Origin: Bacteroides sp. GM023
GTDB taxonomy: Bacteria; Bacteroidota; Bacteroidia; Bacteroidales; Bacteroidaceae
Assembly: GCF_014750685.1 (NCBI RefSeq)
Contig: NZ_JAAXGE010000012.1
Span: 19,337 to 83,336 of the forward strand
Length of the DNA: 64,000 nucleotides
Direction: 5' to 3'
Shown here: positions 26,195-35,108 of the stretch, piece by piece
How positions within the stretch are numbered: the first letter of the stretch is position 1
Layout: each line of letters begins with the position of its first letter
Translations under genes and position numbers: made by a program
The notes under the pieces: generated by a model
Database searches by the model: none
The model's input: the letters and a program-made list of their open reading frames with translations, nothing else
Told to the model about the DNA's origin: nothing

Positions 26195-27559
26195 ATGAAC
26201 CTAAAGATGTTATTGTTTGCAAGTGTGTCGCTTGTTATTTTTGCATCTTGTCACGATTCGGATACTCCGTACATGACACTCGCGACAAAGACACTTGTTG
26301 TAGAAGCAGAAGGTGGTCTTTTCACCGTTGATCTTGAATCAAATGTCTTTTACAGAGTCAATAACGACTGCCAGGCCGAAGGAAGCGATAGCCATTGGGC
26401 AGTTATTGATTCTCATGAGACACAAGGTGAGATTACTAAATTTACAATCAAAATTTCTGAAAATTCATCGGCTACTTCTCGTACTGGTGCAATTCGTTTC
26501 ATTGGTGATGATGTAACTCCTCTAAAGCTGGCTATTACTCAGAAGGGGATTGTTCCTAAGGGCATCAGCCCTGCCACCGAATCGGTTGATGCAGCTACAA
26601 CGGAATCTTCGTTCAAAGTCTTTGGCGATAAAGAGTGGAGAGCTGTTTGTATAGATGCGGATGTGACCGTTTCTCCTACAAATGGGGTAGGCGAATGTGA
26701 CATTAAACTTACTTTCCCGGAAAACAAGACATTTGTAAAGCGGACAATAGAAGTAACGGTAACCATCCTGGATGATAAAGACTATACATATACTCTTGTA
26801 CAAGATGCTTTTTCGGGTATTTTAGCTGATTGGGATTTGAAGAGTTTAACCAGCAATACGAGTGGAACATTTGCTGATGGTGAAGCACAGTCGGTATTCC
26901 CGGGAGCCAATGGCAAGTATATTGCTCCAAGTGCCGGAAGTGGTAAAATAGAGTATTGGGCATGTGACCGAACAGGTTATATAGCGCAGACAGCTATTTG
27001 CGACCGCGCAGTGGGCGGTAATGGTGACCCGTATGTATCAGGAGCTATTCCTGGCGATTATTGGTATATCTATGGCGATGCGAAAGGTGCGATAATCCCT
27101 GCCGGTACAAAGATCCATTTCTATTTTGTGACTAAATTGGGAACGATGTGTTCCAGCTACTGGATGATCGAGTTCAAGGATGGGGAGGAATGGAAACCGG
27201 CTCTTCCGACTTCGACTCTTCTGGAAAGTGCGACAGAAACGATATCGGGTGCTTCCATTGATTATTCGGCAACAATTACCTACAATTTTGCAGGAATGTT
27301 GCTTGATACCAGCAACAATGGTGCATATATCCCTGCCGAAGGAGTATTTACGACAACTAAAGATATGGATGAGATTGTCTTAAGATTTGGACAAGCAGGT
27401 CGTTTAGGTCTTAGTGGTGCTAGATATTCTGGAAAATATATCGACTGCACACACGCAAGTGGTCAGACACGTTTTTCGGCGCAACATCCGAGTAACCCTG
27501 AAACAGGTGCGGCGATCAAAGAGTATAACCAACATGTATTGCTTGAAATCGTAGAATGA
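26195..27559 (+). CDS. BACON-domain lipoprotein of PUL2, probable surface binding protein
   Basis: The product is 454 residues with a lipoprotein signal ending in VIFASC. Two BACON-like all-beta domains follow (about 25-115 and 118-205), each ending in an LxITQKG or YTLVQDA type strand. A C-terminal domain (about 207-454) contains IEYWACDRTGYIAQTA and YWMIEFKDGEEWKPA and is not recognised. BACON domains usually tether a glycan-active or glycan-binding module to the cell surface. Here the gene precedes susC and its stop overlaps the possible susC start at 27556, so it belongs to the same transcript. It may serve as the surface glycan-binding partner of this SusCD pair, since no SusE-like gene is present in PUL2. 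Confidence 0.75.
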   Translation: MNLKMLLFASVSLVIFASCHDSDTPYMTLATKTLVVEAEGGLFTVDLESNVFYRVNNDCQAEGSDSHWAVIDSHETQGEITKFTIKISENSSATSRTGAIRFIGDDVTPLKLAITQKGIVPKGISPATESVDAATTESSFKVFGDKEWRAVCIDADVTVSPTNGVGECDIKLTFPENKTFVKRTIEVTVTILDDKDYTYTLVQDAFSGILADWDLKSLTSNTSGTFADGEAQSVFPGANGKYIAPSAGSGKIEYWACDRTGYIAQTAICDRAVGGNGDPYVSGAIPGDYWYIYGDAKGAIIPAGTKIHFYFVTKLGTMCSSYWMIEFKDGEEWKPALPTSTLLESATETISGASIDYSATITYNFAGMLLDTSNNGAYIPAEGVFTTTKDMDEIVLRFGQAGRLGLSGARYSGKYIDCTHASGQTRFSAQHPSNPETGAAIKEYNQHVLLEIVE

Positions 27560-27564
27560 ATATT

Positions 27565-30500
27565 ATGAAGAAAAGTATATTAAGCCTGTTATTGGCATGT
27601 TTCCTGCAAATCAATCTGGCTTTTGCACAGAATGTAATGAAGGGTGTCGTTAACGATGCCAATGGTCCTCTTGTCGGAGTTGTGATCCATGATAAAAACA
27701 ATGGAAAAGGTACTACCTCCGATATGTCGGGAAAGTATGCGCTTAGTGGTGCGGAATCAGGGCATACAATAGAATTCCGTTATCTGGGTTATATGACCGA
27801 ACATGTTGTATGGGATGGTAAAAGTGTGGTAAATATAAAACTTAAAGAGGATGCTGTACAGCTTGAAGAAACGGTCGTTATCGGTTATGGATCTGTAAAG
27901 AAGAAAGATCTTACAGGTGCAGTCGGTGTAATCAACAATCCATTGATCGAGAGGCAGAGTACTTCGCAACTTTCGCAATCTTTGCAAGGATTGATTCCGG
28001 GACTTACGGTTACTCGTTCAAGCAGTATGCCGGGAGCGAGTGCTACGGTGCAGGTTCGTGGTGTGACAACCATGTCTGATTCGAGTCCGCTTATCCTTGT
28101 CGATGGTATGATGGTCAGTAGCCTCGATAATATAGCAAGTGAAGACGTGCAGCAGATTACTGTACTTAAGGATGCGGCTTCTGCATCTATTTATGGTGCC
28201 CGTGCTGCTGCCGGTGTTATCTTGATAACAACTAAGGAGGCAACCGAGGGACAACTTTCGATCGGTTACAACGGGGAGGTTTCCTTATCTTCTCCTACCG
28301 AATTTCCGAAATTCCTGACCGACCCTTATCATTACATGACAATGTATAATGAATGGTCATGGAACGATGCCGGTAATCCTGCGGGAGGCGAGTTTGCCAA
28401 CTATTCACAGGATTACATCGACAACTATGCTACCAACAACAGGTATGACCCCATTCAATATCCTATCTATGATTGGAAAGATGCCATTCTTTCGAGTACC
28501 GCTATGCGCCATAAGCACAATTTGACAATGACGTATGGCAACAAGGTAATCAAGAGTCACACTTCCGCTACTTACGAAAATGCTGACGCTGTCTACAAAG
28601 GTTCAAACCACGAAAGAATTTCTATCCGTTCTCGTAATAATCTGAAGATTAGTGATAAAATCTCCGGTTCTATTGATTTTTCGGTACGTTACGCCACGAA
28701 AAACGACCCCACTTCCGGTAGTCCGATTCGTGCGGCTTATATGTATCCTTCCATTTATTTAGGACTTTATCCGGACGGTCGTGTAGGTCCCGGTAAAGAC
28801 GGCAGTCTTAGTAATACACTTGCCGCTTTATTGGAAGGCGGAGAAAAAAAGACTGTATCTAATACAATGACCGGTAAATTCTCGTTGAGCTATAAGCCTA
28901 TAAAAGATTTGACCATTACTGCTAATTTGACTCCTACCATTGGAAATGTTTCAATCAAGGAGATGAAGAAAGCCATACCTGTTTATGATGCATACGAAAC
29001 CGATGTTATGTTGGGATATGTTTCGGGGTATACTTCTAATTCGCTAAGTGAAGAACGCCGTAACATCAAATCATTGGAGAAACAATTCATCGCTACATAC
29101 GATAAAACCTTTAGCAAGGTACATAACTTCAATGCCATGGTCGGTTATGAGGATTATAGCTATACGTATGAAACGATGTCGGGGTCGACAAACGATATGT
29201 CTTTGTCTTCTTTCCCTTATCTTGATTTGGCGAATAAAAATGCTCTTGCTGTAGCCGGCAATTCTTATCAGAATGCCTATCGTTCATTTTTTGGGCGTAT
29301 CATGTATAATTACGACAGCCGCTACTACCTCCAACTCAATGCTCGTGAAGACGGATCTTCACGTTTTCACAAGGATCACCGTTGGGGATTCTTCCCGTCG
29401 GCATCGGTTGGTTGGGTAATTTCTAATGAGAAATTCATGCAAAATATAACCCCGATAAGTTATCTGAAGTTTCGTGCCTCTATCGGTACTCTCGGTAATG
29501 AGCGGATTGGAAATTATCCTTACCAGACATACATTTCGTTCAACAATGCCATTATGTATGACAGTGCAGGATCTACGCCTCAATCTTCAATGTCCGCCGC
29601 ACAACAAGATTATGCGTATGAGAATATCCATTGGGAGAAAACACAGAGCTGGGATATAGGTGTGGATGCCGCTTTCTTTGACAACCGCCTTGACTTTAGC
29701 GCAGACTATTATTATAAAAAGACAACAGATATGCTCTTGTCGGTGGCAATCCCGTCGTTTACCGGTTACTCGGCACCTGACAGGAATGTAGGTAAAATGC
29801 ACACCCGCGGTTGGGAAGTAAAACTTGGCTGGTCTGACCGTATCGGGGATTTTAGTTATGCGATAAGTTTTAATATCTCTGATTACAAGTCTATTATAGA
29901 TAATCTTAACGGCAAGCAGCAGTTTAACAGCGATGGTACTATTATTACTGAAGGTGCAGAATATAACTCATGGTATGGATATAAGACTGCAGGTTTGTTC
30001 CAGACCGCAGAGGAAGTCAGCGAAAGTGCTTTGCTTTCGGCTTCTACCAAACCGGGTGATGTAAAATATGTAGATATCAGCGGACCAGATGGTACTCCTG
30101 ACGGAATTATCAATGAGACATATGACCGCGTAGTGCTTGGCAGTTCGTTGCCACACTATCTTTATGGAGGTTCTATTAGTTTGGGTTGGAAAGGCATCTC
30201 CTTCTCTCTACTTTTCAATGGTGTCGGGAAACAACTTTCACGCCTTACCGAAAGTATGATTCGTCCCATGCAGGGACAATGGCTTCCGGCTCCGTCAGTC
30301 CTTCTGAACGACAATGGTGACCGTAATTACTGGAGTGTGTATAATACAGCAGAACAGAACGCATCAGTCAGGTATCCTCGCTTGAGTCATCAGGGCGGTG
30401 AATACAACAACTATAAAATGTCAGATTTCTGGCTTAGGAGTAGCGCATATATGCGTATAAAGAACATCAATATTGGCTATACAGTTCCTAAAAAAATCGT

Positions 30501-30651
30501 CTCTAAGGTCGGAATCAAGGGACTTCGGGTGTATGTCAATATCGATGATCCATATTGTTTTGATAGTTATCTTTCTGGATGGGACCCTGAAGCAGGCGCT
30601 TCTACCTATATCACACGTACTTATACGTTTGGAGTTGATATTAAATTCTAA
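27565..30651 (+). CDS. SusC-family TonB-dependent transporter without STN domain (PUL2)
   Basis: The product is 1028 residues from the ATG at 27565; 27556 is an alternative that overlaps the previous stop. The signal peptide ends in LAFAQ. A carboxypeptidase-regulatory-like domain (about 25-100) is followed by LEETVVIGYGSVKKKDLTGA, a plug with LKDAASASIYGARAAAGVIL, and the barrel ending in YTFGVDIKF. The STN signalling domain found in the other two SusC proteins is missing. This agrees with control by LacI rather than by a sigma/anti-sigma pair. It imports the PUL2 substrate together with the SusD encoded 24 bases downstream. It is not closely related to the other two SusC proteins beyond the family motifs. 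Confidence 0.95.
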   Translation: MKKSILSLLLACFLQINLAFAQNVMKGVVNDANGPLVGVVIHDKNNGKGTTSDMSGKYALSGAESGHTIEFRYLGYMTEHVVWDGKSVVNIKLKEDAVQLEETVVIGYGSVKKKDLTGAVGVINNPLIERQSTSQLSQSLQGLIPGLTVTRSSSMPGASATVQVRGVTTMSDSSPLILVDGMMVSSLDNIASEDVQQITVLKDAASASIYGARAAAGVILITTKEATEGQLSIGYNGEVSLSSPTEFPKFLTDPYHYMTMYNEWSWNDAGNPAGGEFANYSQDYIDNYATNNRYDPIQYPIYDWKDAILSSTAMRHKHNLTMTYGNKVIKSHTSATYENADAVYKGSNHERISIRSRNNLKISDKISGSIDFSVRYATKNDPTSGSPIRAAYMYPSIYLGLYPDGRVGPGKDGSLSNTLAALLEGGEKKTVSNTMTGKFSLSYKPIKDLTITANLTPTIGNVSIKEMKKAIPVYDAYETDVMLGYVSGYTSNSLSEERRNIKSLEKQFIATYDKTFSKVHNFNAMVGYEDYSYTYETMSGSTNDMSLSSFPYLDLANKNALAVAGNSYQNAYRSFFGRIMYNYDSRYYLQLNAREDGSSRFHKDHRWGFFPSASVGWVISNEKFMQNITPISYLKFRASIGTLGNERIGNYPYQTYISFNNAIMYDSAGSTPQSSMSAAQQDYAYENIHWEKTQSWDIGVDAAFFDNRLDFSADYYYKKTTDMLLSVAIPSFTGYSAPDRNVGKMHTRGWEVKLGWSDRIGDFSYAISFNISDYKSIIDNLNGKQQFNSDGTIITEGAEYNSWYGYKTAGLFQTAEEVSESALLSASTKPGDVKYVDISGPDGTPDGIINETYDRVVLGSSLPHYLYGGSISLGWKGISFSLLFNGVGKQLSRLTESMIRPMQGQWLPAPSVLLNDNGDRNYWSVYNTAEQNASVRYPRLSHQGGEYNNYKMSDFWLRSSAYMRIKNINIGYTVPKKIVSKVGIKGLRVYVNIDDPYCFDSYLSGWDPEAGASTYITRTYTFGVDIKF

Positions 30652-30675
30652 TAGAGTCTGAAAAAATTACATAAT

Positions 30676-32415
30676 ATGAAAAAAATACATGTATTGATTT
30701 ACATGATAGCTCTTCTATCTGTAACTTCTTGTGTGAACCTCGACCTGAATCCTCCTTCAGCTGCATCCAGTGAAAACTGGTTCTCGTCACCGGAGGAAGT
30801 TCGAATCTCATTGAATGATTTTTATCGTAGTACCTTCTTTGTTATAGAAGAAGGTTGGACGTTGGACCGTAATACAGATGACTGGGCGCAACGAACCAAT
30901 ATTTATACAATTGCGGCAGGTTCACTGAATGCGTCTTCTACAAGTAATCCCAACATTAAGACTGTTTGGAGTTACACTTATAAGAACATTAGTCGTGCAA
31001 ACCGGATTTTGGAGGCACTTGACAATCTTGAAGGTAAATATTCCACCACAGAACTTAATATGCTTCGTGCCGAAGCCCGTTTTTTCAGGGCGTTTGCTTA
31101 TTCACGTTTGATTACTCTTTGGGGAGATGTTCCTTTCTATCTGACTTCAATTACTCCAGAGGAAGCATTTGAGATGGGACGTACCGACAAAGCTGTCGTT
31201 TTAAAACAGGTTTATGAAGATTATGACTATGCAGCAGAAAATTTGCCGGTCGCAAATAATAATAGCGGTGCCACCCGTGTGGATAAAGGAACGGCCTATG
31301 CTTTCAAGGCTCGTACAGCTCTCTATCAGCACGACTATGGGACTACCGCAAAGGCTGCACAAGACTGTATGGATCTGGGAGTATATGACTTAGCCCCTGA
31401 TTATGGAGAACTTTTCCGCGATAAGACAAGAGGTAGCAAGGAAGTCATCTTCTCTGTTGTTCACTCAAGTGACCTTGAATTGGATGAAAACGGTCAGCCT
31501 ACTACACAGTCTATCGGTTCATTCATTGCCCGTTCGGCGGGTGGTACACATAATGCGCAACCTTCATGGGAACTTCTTGCTGTCTACGAAATGACGAATG
31601 GTAAGACGATCGATGAGCCGGGCAGTGGCTTTGATCCTCGCGATCCATTTGCCAACCGTGATCCCCGTTGTTTGGAAACATTTGCTGCTCCCGGTAGCCG
31701 TATCTATGGTATTGAGTGGAATCCTGCGCCAAATGCACTTGAGGTAATGGATTATACGCAAAATCGCATGGTTACAAACAAAGATTCAAAAGGCGGTTCG
31801 GATGCTTCCAACTGCGCTTACAATGGTTGCTGCCTGCGCAAAGGCGCGCAAGAGTCATGGCGTATTACTTTGTATAACGACAATCCCGTCATTCTCATGC
31901 GTTATGCCGATGTGTTGTTGATGTATGCCGAAGCTAAGATTGAACTGGGAGATATTGATGCTACTGTTCTTGCTTGTATCAACGATGTCCGTGCTCGTGC
32001 TTATAGCACTACCCGTACGCAAACCAACGACTATCCGTCCATCACCACCACCGATCAGACGGTATTGCGTAAAGTGCTTCGTCGTGAGCGTCGTGTGGAG
32101 TTTGCATGGGAAAATCTGCGTTATTTCGACTTGCTTCGTTGGCATCAGTTTGAGAATGCTTTCGGACACAATATGTACGGATTTACTCGTACGGCCAATA
32201 GAGCAAAGGAATATTTTGCGGCAGGCAACTGGTTCTGGCCACAGACTCCGGCATTTGATGAAGACGGATTCCCTTCCTTTGAAGCGATGGCTGATGGGAC
32301 TTATATCGTTCAGCATGGAGAACGTAAGTTTGATGAGAAGATTTATTTGTGGCCATTGCCAAGTGATGATGTACTAATCATGAATGGCAAACTTGTTCAG
32401 AACCCAGGGTACTAA
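30676..32415 (+). CDS. SusD-family surface lipoprotein (PUL2)
   Basis: The 579-residue protein has a lipoprotein signal ending in LLSVTSC. The SusD N-terminal region contains ENWFSSPEEVRISLNDFYRS and NRILEALDN. The TPR-like part contains EARFFRAFAYSRLITLWGDV, and the C-terminal region holds PVILMRYADVLLMYAEAKIE and LRRERRVEFAWENLRYFDLL. It binds the ligand over the SusC barrel encoded just upstream. It is a standard-length SusD and differs clearly from the PUL1/PUL3 pair. Confidence 0.95.
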   Translation: MKKIHVLIYMIALLSVTSCVNLDLNPPSAASSENWFSSPEEVRISLNDFYRSTFFVIEEGWTLDRNTDDWAQRTNIYTIAAGSLNASSTSNPNIKTVWSYTYKNISRANRILEALDNLEGKYSTTELNMLRAEARFFRAFAYSRLITLWGDVPFYLTSITPEEAFEMGRTDKAVVLKQVYEDYDYAAENLPVANNNSGATRVDKGTAYAFKARTALYQHDYGTTAKAAQDCMDLGVYDLAPDYGELFRDKTRGSKEVIFSVVHSSDLELDENGQPTTQSIGSFIARSAGGTHNAQPSWELLAVYEMTNGKTIDEPGSGFDPRDPFANRDPRCLETFAAPGSRIYGIEWNPAPNALEVMDYTQNRMVTNKDSKGGSDASNCAYNGCCLRKGAQESWRITLYNDNPVILMRYADVLLMYAEAKIELGDIDATVLACINDVRARAYSTTRTQTNDYPSITTTDQTVLRKVLRRERRVEFAWENLRYFDLLRWHQFENAFGHNMYGFTRTANRAKEYFAAGNWFWPQTPAFDEDGFPSFEAMADGTYIVQHGERKFDEKIYLWPLPSDDVLIMNGKLVQNPGY

Positions 32416-32436
32416 CTTTATTAAATAAATGATAAT

Positions 32437-33390
32437 ATGAGCATTGGAGAAATTTTATTGCACAGTCGGTATCAACCATTAAAGAGGGTGTTGAGCTATG
32501 ATGTATTCAACACAGGCTTTAACGGCTGGATGACATTGATGCCTAATTTTACGGAATATCCGAATTTTGATGTTCCTAAGACATTGGTCAATAAAGATCA
32601 GTGGCCACCGGTCATGCTTAGTTCCGCTACCTTCAGGTATCCGGGTACTCATGGGGCAATGTCCGGTACTTATTCTCTTAAACTCTCGACAAGACCTGTT
32701 GCAGCGCCTTATACGGAGATTCCGGCAGAGGGATGCCTGGGACATGCCATTAAGCGACTTTCATTCTCTCGTCCGGGCTGCAAATATTTGCAGATAGAAT
32801 GCTGGTTTACATATACGGCGGAGCAGGATGTGGTTGATGGCGGTGATCGTCCGCAACCGGGTTTACATGAGAGTTCAATCCGCGACTTCGGTATGGGATT
32901 TGATGTACAGGAAGGTGGAAAACGCTATCATGTAGGAATACGCTATCTCAATGCAGTGGACGGAAAGTTAATGCAGAAGTGGCAGTATGAACATTCGGAT
33001 GAAGACGTTACAGATCGTGATTGGGCTTATGGACTTGACGGAGATTGGTGTAAGAAGGGTGTCGATCCTTGGTGGTTTGGTCGTCGTTATCCTAATGGTG
33101 ACCATGATGGGTTCAAAGATTTGAACGATGGTCATCAGAAACTCATTTACAATGAGACTGATTGCAAACTCAATTGGCAATATATGCGCCTGAAACTTGA
33201 CACACAGCTTCGCGAATATGTGGAGTTCCAATGTCAGGACAGAATTTGGGATATGCGTGGCATTGCAGCCGATACTGTTGATGGATATAACCGTATCGAC
33301 AACCTTATCAACCCTCTTTTCTGGGTGGGTACTGATACCAATCGTCGTGTATTCTTTTATATAGATTCAGTTGTTGTTTCACAAGAATAA
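32437..33390 (+). CDS. Unrecognised 317-residue protein of PUL2
   Basis: I do not recognise the family with confidence. The protein is rich in aromatic residues and beta-strand-like segments (FNTGFNGWMTLMPNFTEYP, FWVGTDTNRRVFFYIDSVVV), like a carbohydrate-binding jelly-roll fold. It has no signal peptide or lipobox: the start MSIGEILLHSRYQPLKRV is hydrophilic. This is odd for a gene directly after susD, because neighbours in that position are normally surface proteins. The next genes begin 15 bases later and then by overlap, so it is part of the operon. Export by an unusual route, or a cytoplasmic role, are both possible. Confidence 0.7.
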   Translation: MSIGEILLHSRYQPLKRVLSYDVFNTGFNGWMTLMPNFTEYPNFDVPKTLVNKDQWPPVMLSSATFRYPGTHGAMSGTYSLKLSTRPVAAPYTEIPAEGCLGHAIKRLSFSRPGCKYLQIECWFTYTAEQDVVDGGDRPQPGLHESSIRDFGMGFDVQEGGKRYHVGIRYLNAVDGKLMQKWQYEHSDEDVTDRDWAYGLDGDWCKKGVDPWWFGRRYPNGDHDGFKDLNDGHQKLIYNETDCKLNWQYMRLKLDTQLREYVEFQCQDRIWDMRGIAADTVDGYNRIDNLINPLFWVGTDTNRRVFFYIDSVVVSQE

Positions 33391-33405
33391 GGAGGAATGT
33401 AATAT

Positions 33406-33735
33406 ATGAAAATGTTTAATGATTCCCATCTTGAGGTAAAGAAGTTTTTTAAAGGAACTTTCTTCACTCATCCTTACGAGGCTGGTTGGGCAGATGAGGC
33501 TATATTTTTTGTTATGGTTGAGAAAATAGAGGGAGATCCTGTATTCGAAGGTCGTGTACAACTATCGCAAGACGGTGTGTATTGGGCTGATGACGGCAGT
33601 ATTCCTACGATCTTCAAAGGACTTGGCCAACATATTATAAAAGTGAATTCAAATTTTGGTAATTATATTCGTCTTGCCGTCAGCATTGAAGGCGGAGAGA
33701 TGTTTTTAAATCTTCATATAGCATGCAAAGGTTAA
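33406..33735 (+). CDS. Unrecognised 109-residue protein of PUL2
   Basis: This small protein starts 15 bases after the previous gene and overlaps the next gene by 13 bases, so translation of the three is probably coupled. It has no signal peptide. The middle reads VQLSQDGVYWADDGS and the end VNSNFGNYIRLAVSIEGGEM, a pattern that resembles short beta-sandwich domains found in surface-layer or phage-type proteins; the resemblance is weak. With the preceding protein it may form a two-subunit unit. No function is assigned. Confidence 0.65.
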   Translation: MKMFNDSHLEVKKFFKGTFFTHPYEAGWADEAIFFVMVEKIEGDPVFEGRVQLSQDGVYWADDGSIPTIFKGLGQHIIKVNSNFGNYIRLAVSIEGGEMFLNLHIACKG

Positions 33736-35108
33736 TATTTATTTTCAGTTTGTTCATCCTTGCGATTGTAGGATGCAGTTCTAATGAATCTCAATCATTT
33801 TTGATTCGTCCGGACGGAGGTGAAGAAGGTGGAGATGACTCTGCCACCAAAATAGAGATAGGTAAAACTATTCCTGCTTGGCAAGAAGGTGTGATGGATA
33901 TTCATTTCATCAATACAACTACGGGTGAAAGCGTGTTTGTAATATTCCCGGATGGTACGCAAATGCTTATTGATGCCGCAAGTTCGAGTGTTACGACCAA
34001 CTCTAATGGTAATACGACCAACGCCGGTATTCGTAGTCGTTGGGATCCAACCTTAACTTCTACCCGTGGCTCACAAATTATAGCTGATTACATTCGTAAG
34101 TGTATGGCATGGACAGGTAACAGTACGATAGATTATGCGGTACTTACCCACTTCCATAATGACCACTTCGGTGGTTATAATACATCCTTGCCGAAATCTT
34201 CCAATTCCGATACCTATTCGTTGATAGGTTATGCCGAGATCTTTGACAATTTTAAAATTGGCACGCTTCTCGATCGTGGTTACCCCGATTATAACTATCC
34301 GTTCGACATGGCGACAATGGCAGATAATGCTTCAAGTTGTAACAACTATATCAATGCGGTGAAATGGAATGTTGCTAATAAAAAGTTCGAGGCTGCGATA
34401 TTTAAAGCAGGGGCAAATAATCAAATAGTTCAGAAGTACAATTCAGCGAAGTATCCTACTGCAAAGGTGCAAAATGTTGCTGTGAATGGAGAAATTTGGA
34501 CAGGTTCGGGCACTGCCACAAAGAAGACATTCCCTGAACTCTCGGAGATTTCATACAAAAACAGCAAAGACATTACAGCCAGTGACAATTGTCCGCCGGA
34601 GAACATAACCAGTTGTGTGATGAAAGTCTCGTATGGCAACTTTGACTTCTTTGCCGGTGGTGATCTTCAGTATAACGGGCGCTCGAGTTATGCATGGAAA
34701 GATGCCGAATTGCCATGTGCAAAAGCCGTAGGCCAGGTAGAATTGATGAAAGCCGACCATCATGGTGTAACCAACACCAATCAGGCCGATGCTCTGAAAG
34801 CACTCAATCCACAAACGATTGTTGTTAATTCATGGGTCGATTGTCATCCCCGCACCGATATATTGAATTCGATGGAGACAACACTCCCTGCGTGTGATAT
34901 ATTTATCACTAACTTCTGGCAGGGCGATCGTCCCAGTGGAGTAGACGACCGGGTAACGGCAGAAGAGGCTGCGAGAGTAAAGGGATATGATGGACATATT
35001 GTAGTTCGTGTGACCGATGGAGGAAACAAATATAGAGTAATGACGACCACAGATTCTGATGGGGCAATGACTGTTAAGGCTGTTTCCGGTCCATATACAA
35101 GCAGATAA
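33723..35108 (+). CDS. Metallo-beta-lactamase-fold lipoprotein (ComEC-like hydrolase domain)
   Basis: The product is 461 residues with a lipoprotein signal ending in LAIVGC. The metal-binding motif HFHNDH lies at residues 143-148 (HxHxDH). Further ligand motifs are GGDLQYNG in the middle and KADHHGVTN at about 343-351, as in the hydrolase domain of ComEC/Rec2 and related phosphodiesterases. About 100 extra residues are inserted between the first and second motifs (TLLDRGYPDYNYPFD region). It would act in the periplasm or at the cell surface. A phosphodiesterase role would fit the phosphatase encoded two genes downstream, but lactonase or other hydrolase activity is possible. It overlaps the next gene by one base (TAATG). 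Confidence 0.82.
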   Translation: MQRLIFIFSLFILAIVGCSSNESQSFLIRPDGGEEGGDDSATKIEIGKTIPAWQEGVMDIHFINTTTGESVFVIFPDGTQMLIDAASSSVTTNSNGNTTNAGIRSRWDPTLTSTRGSQIIADYIRKCMAWTGNSTIDYAVLTHFHNDHFGGYNTSLPKSSNSDTYSLIGYAEIFDNFKIGTLLDRGYPDYNYPFDMATMADNASSCNNYINAVKWNVANKKFEAAIFKAGANNQIVQKYNSAKYPTAKVQNVAVNGEIWTGSGTATKKTFPELSEISYKNSKDITASDNCPPENITSCVMKVSYGNFDFFAGGDLQYNGRSSYAWKDAELPCAKAVGQVELMKADHHGVTNTNQADALKALNPQTIVVNSWVDCHPRTDILNSMETTLPACDIFITNFWQGDRPSGVDDRVTAEEAARVKGYDGHIVVRVTDGGNKYRVMTTTDSDGAMTVKAVSGPYTSR

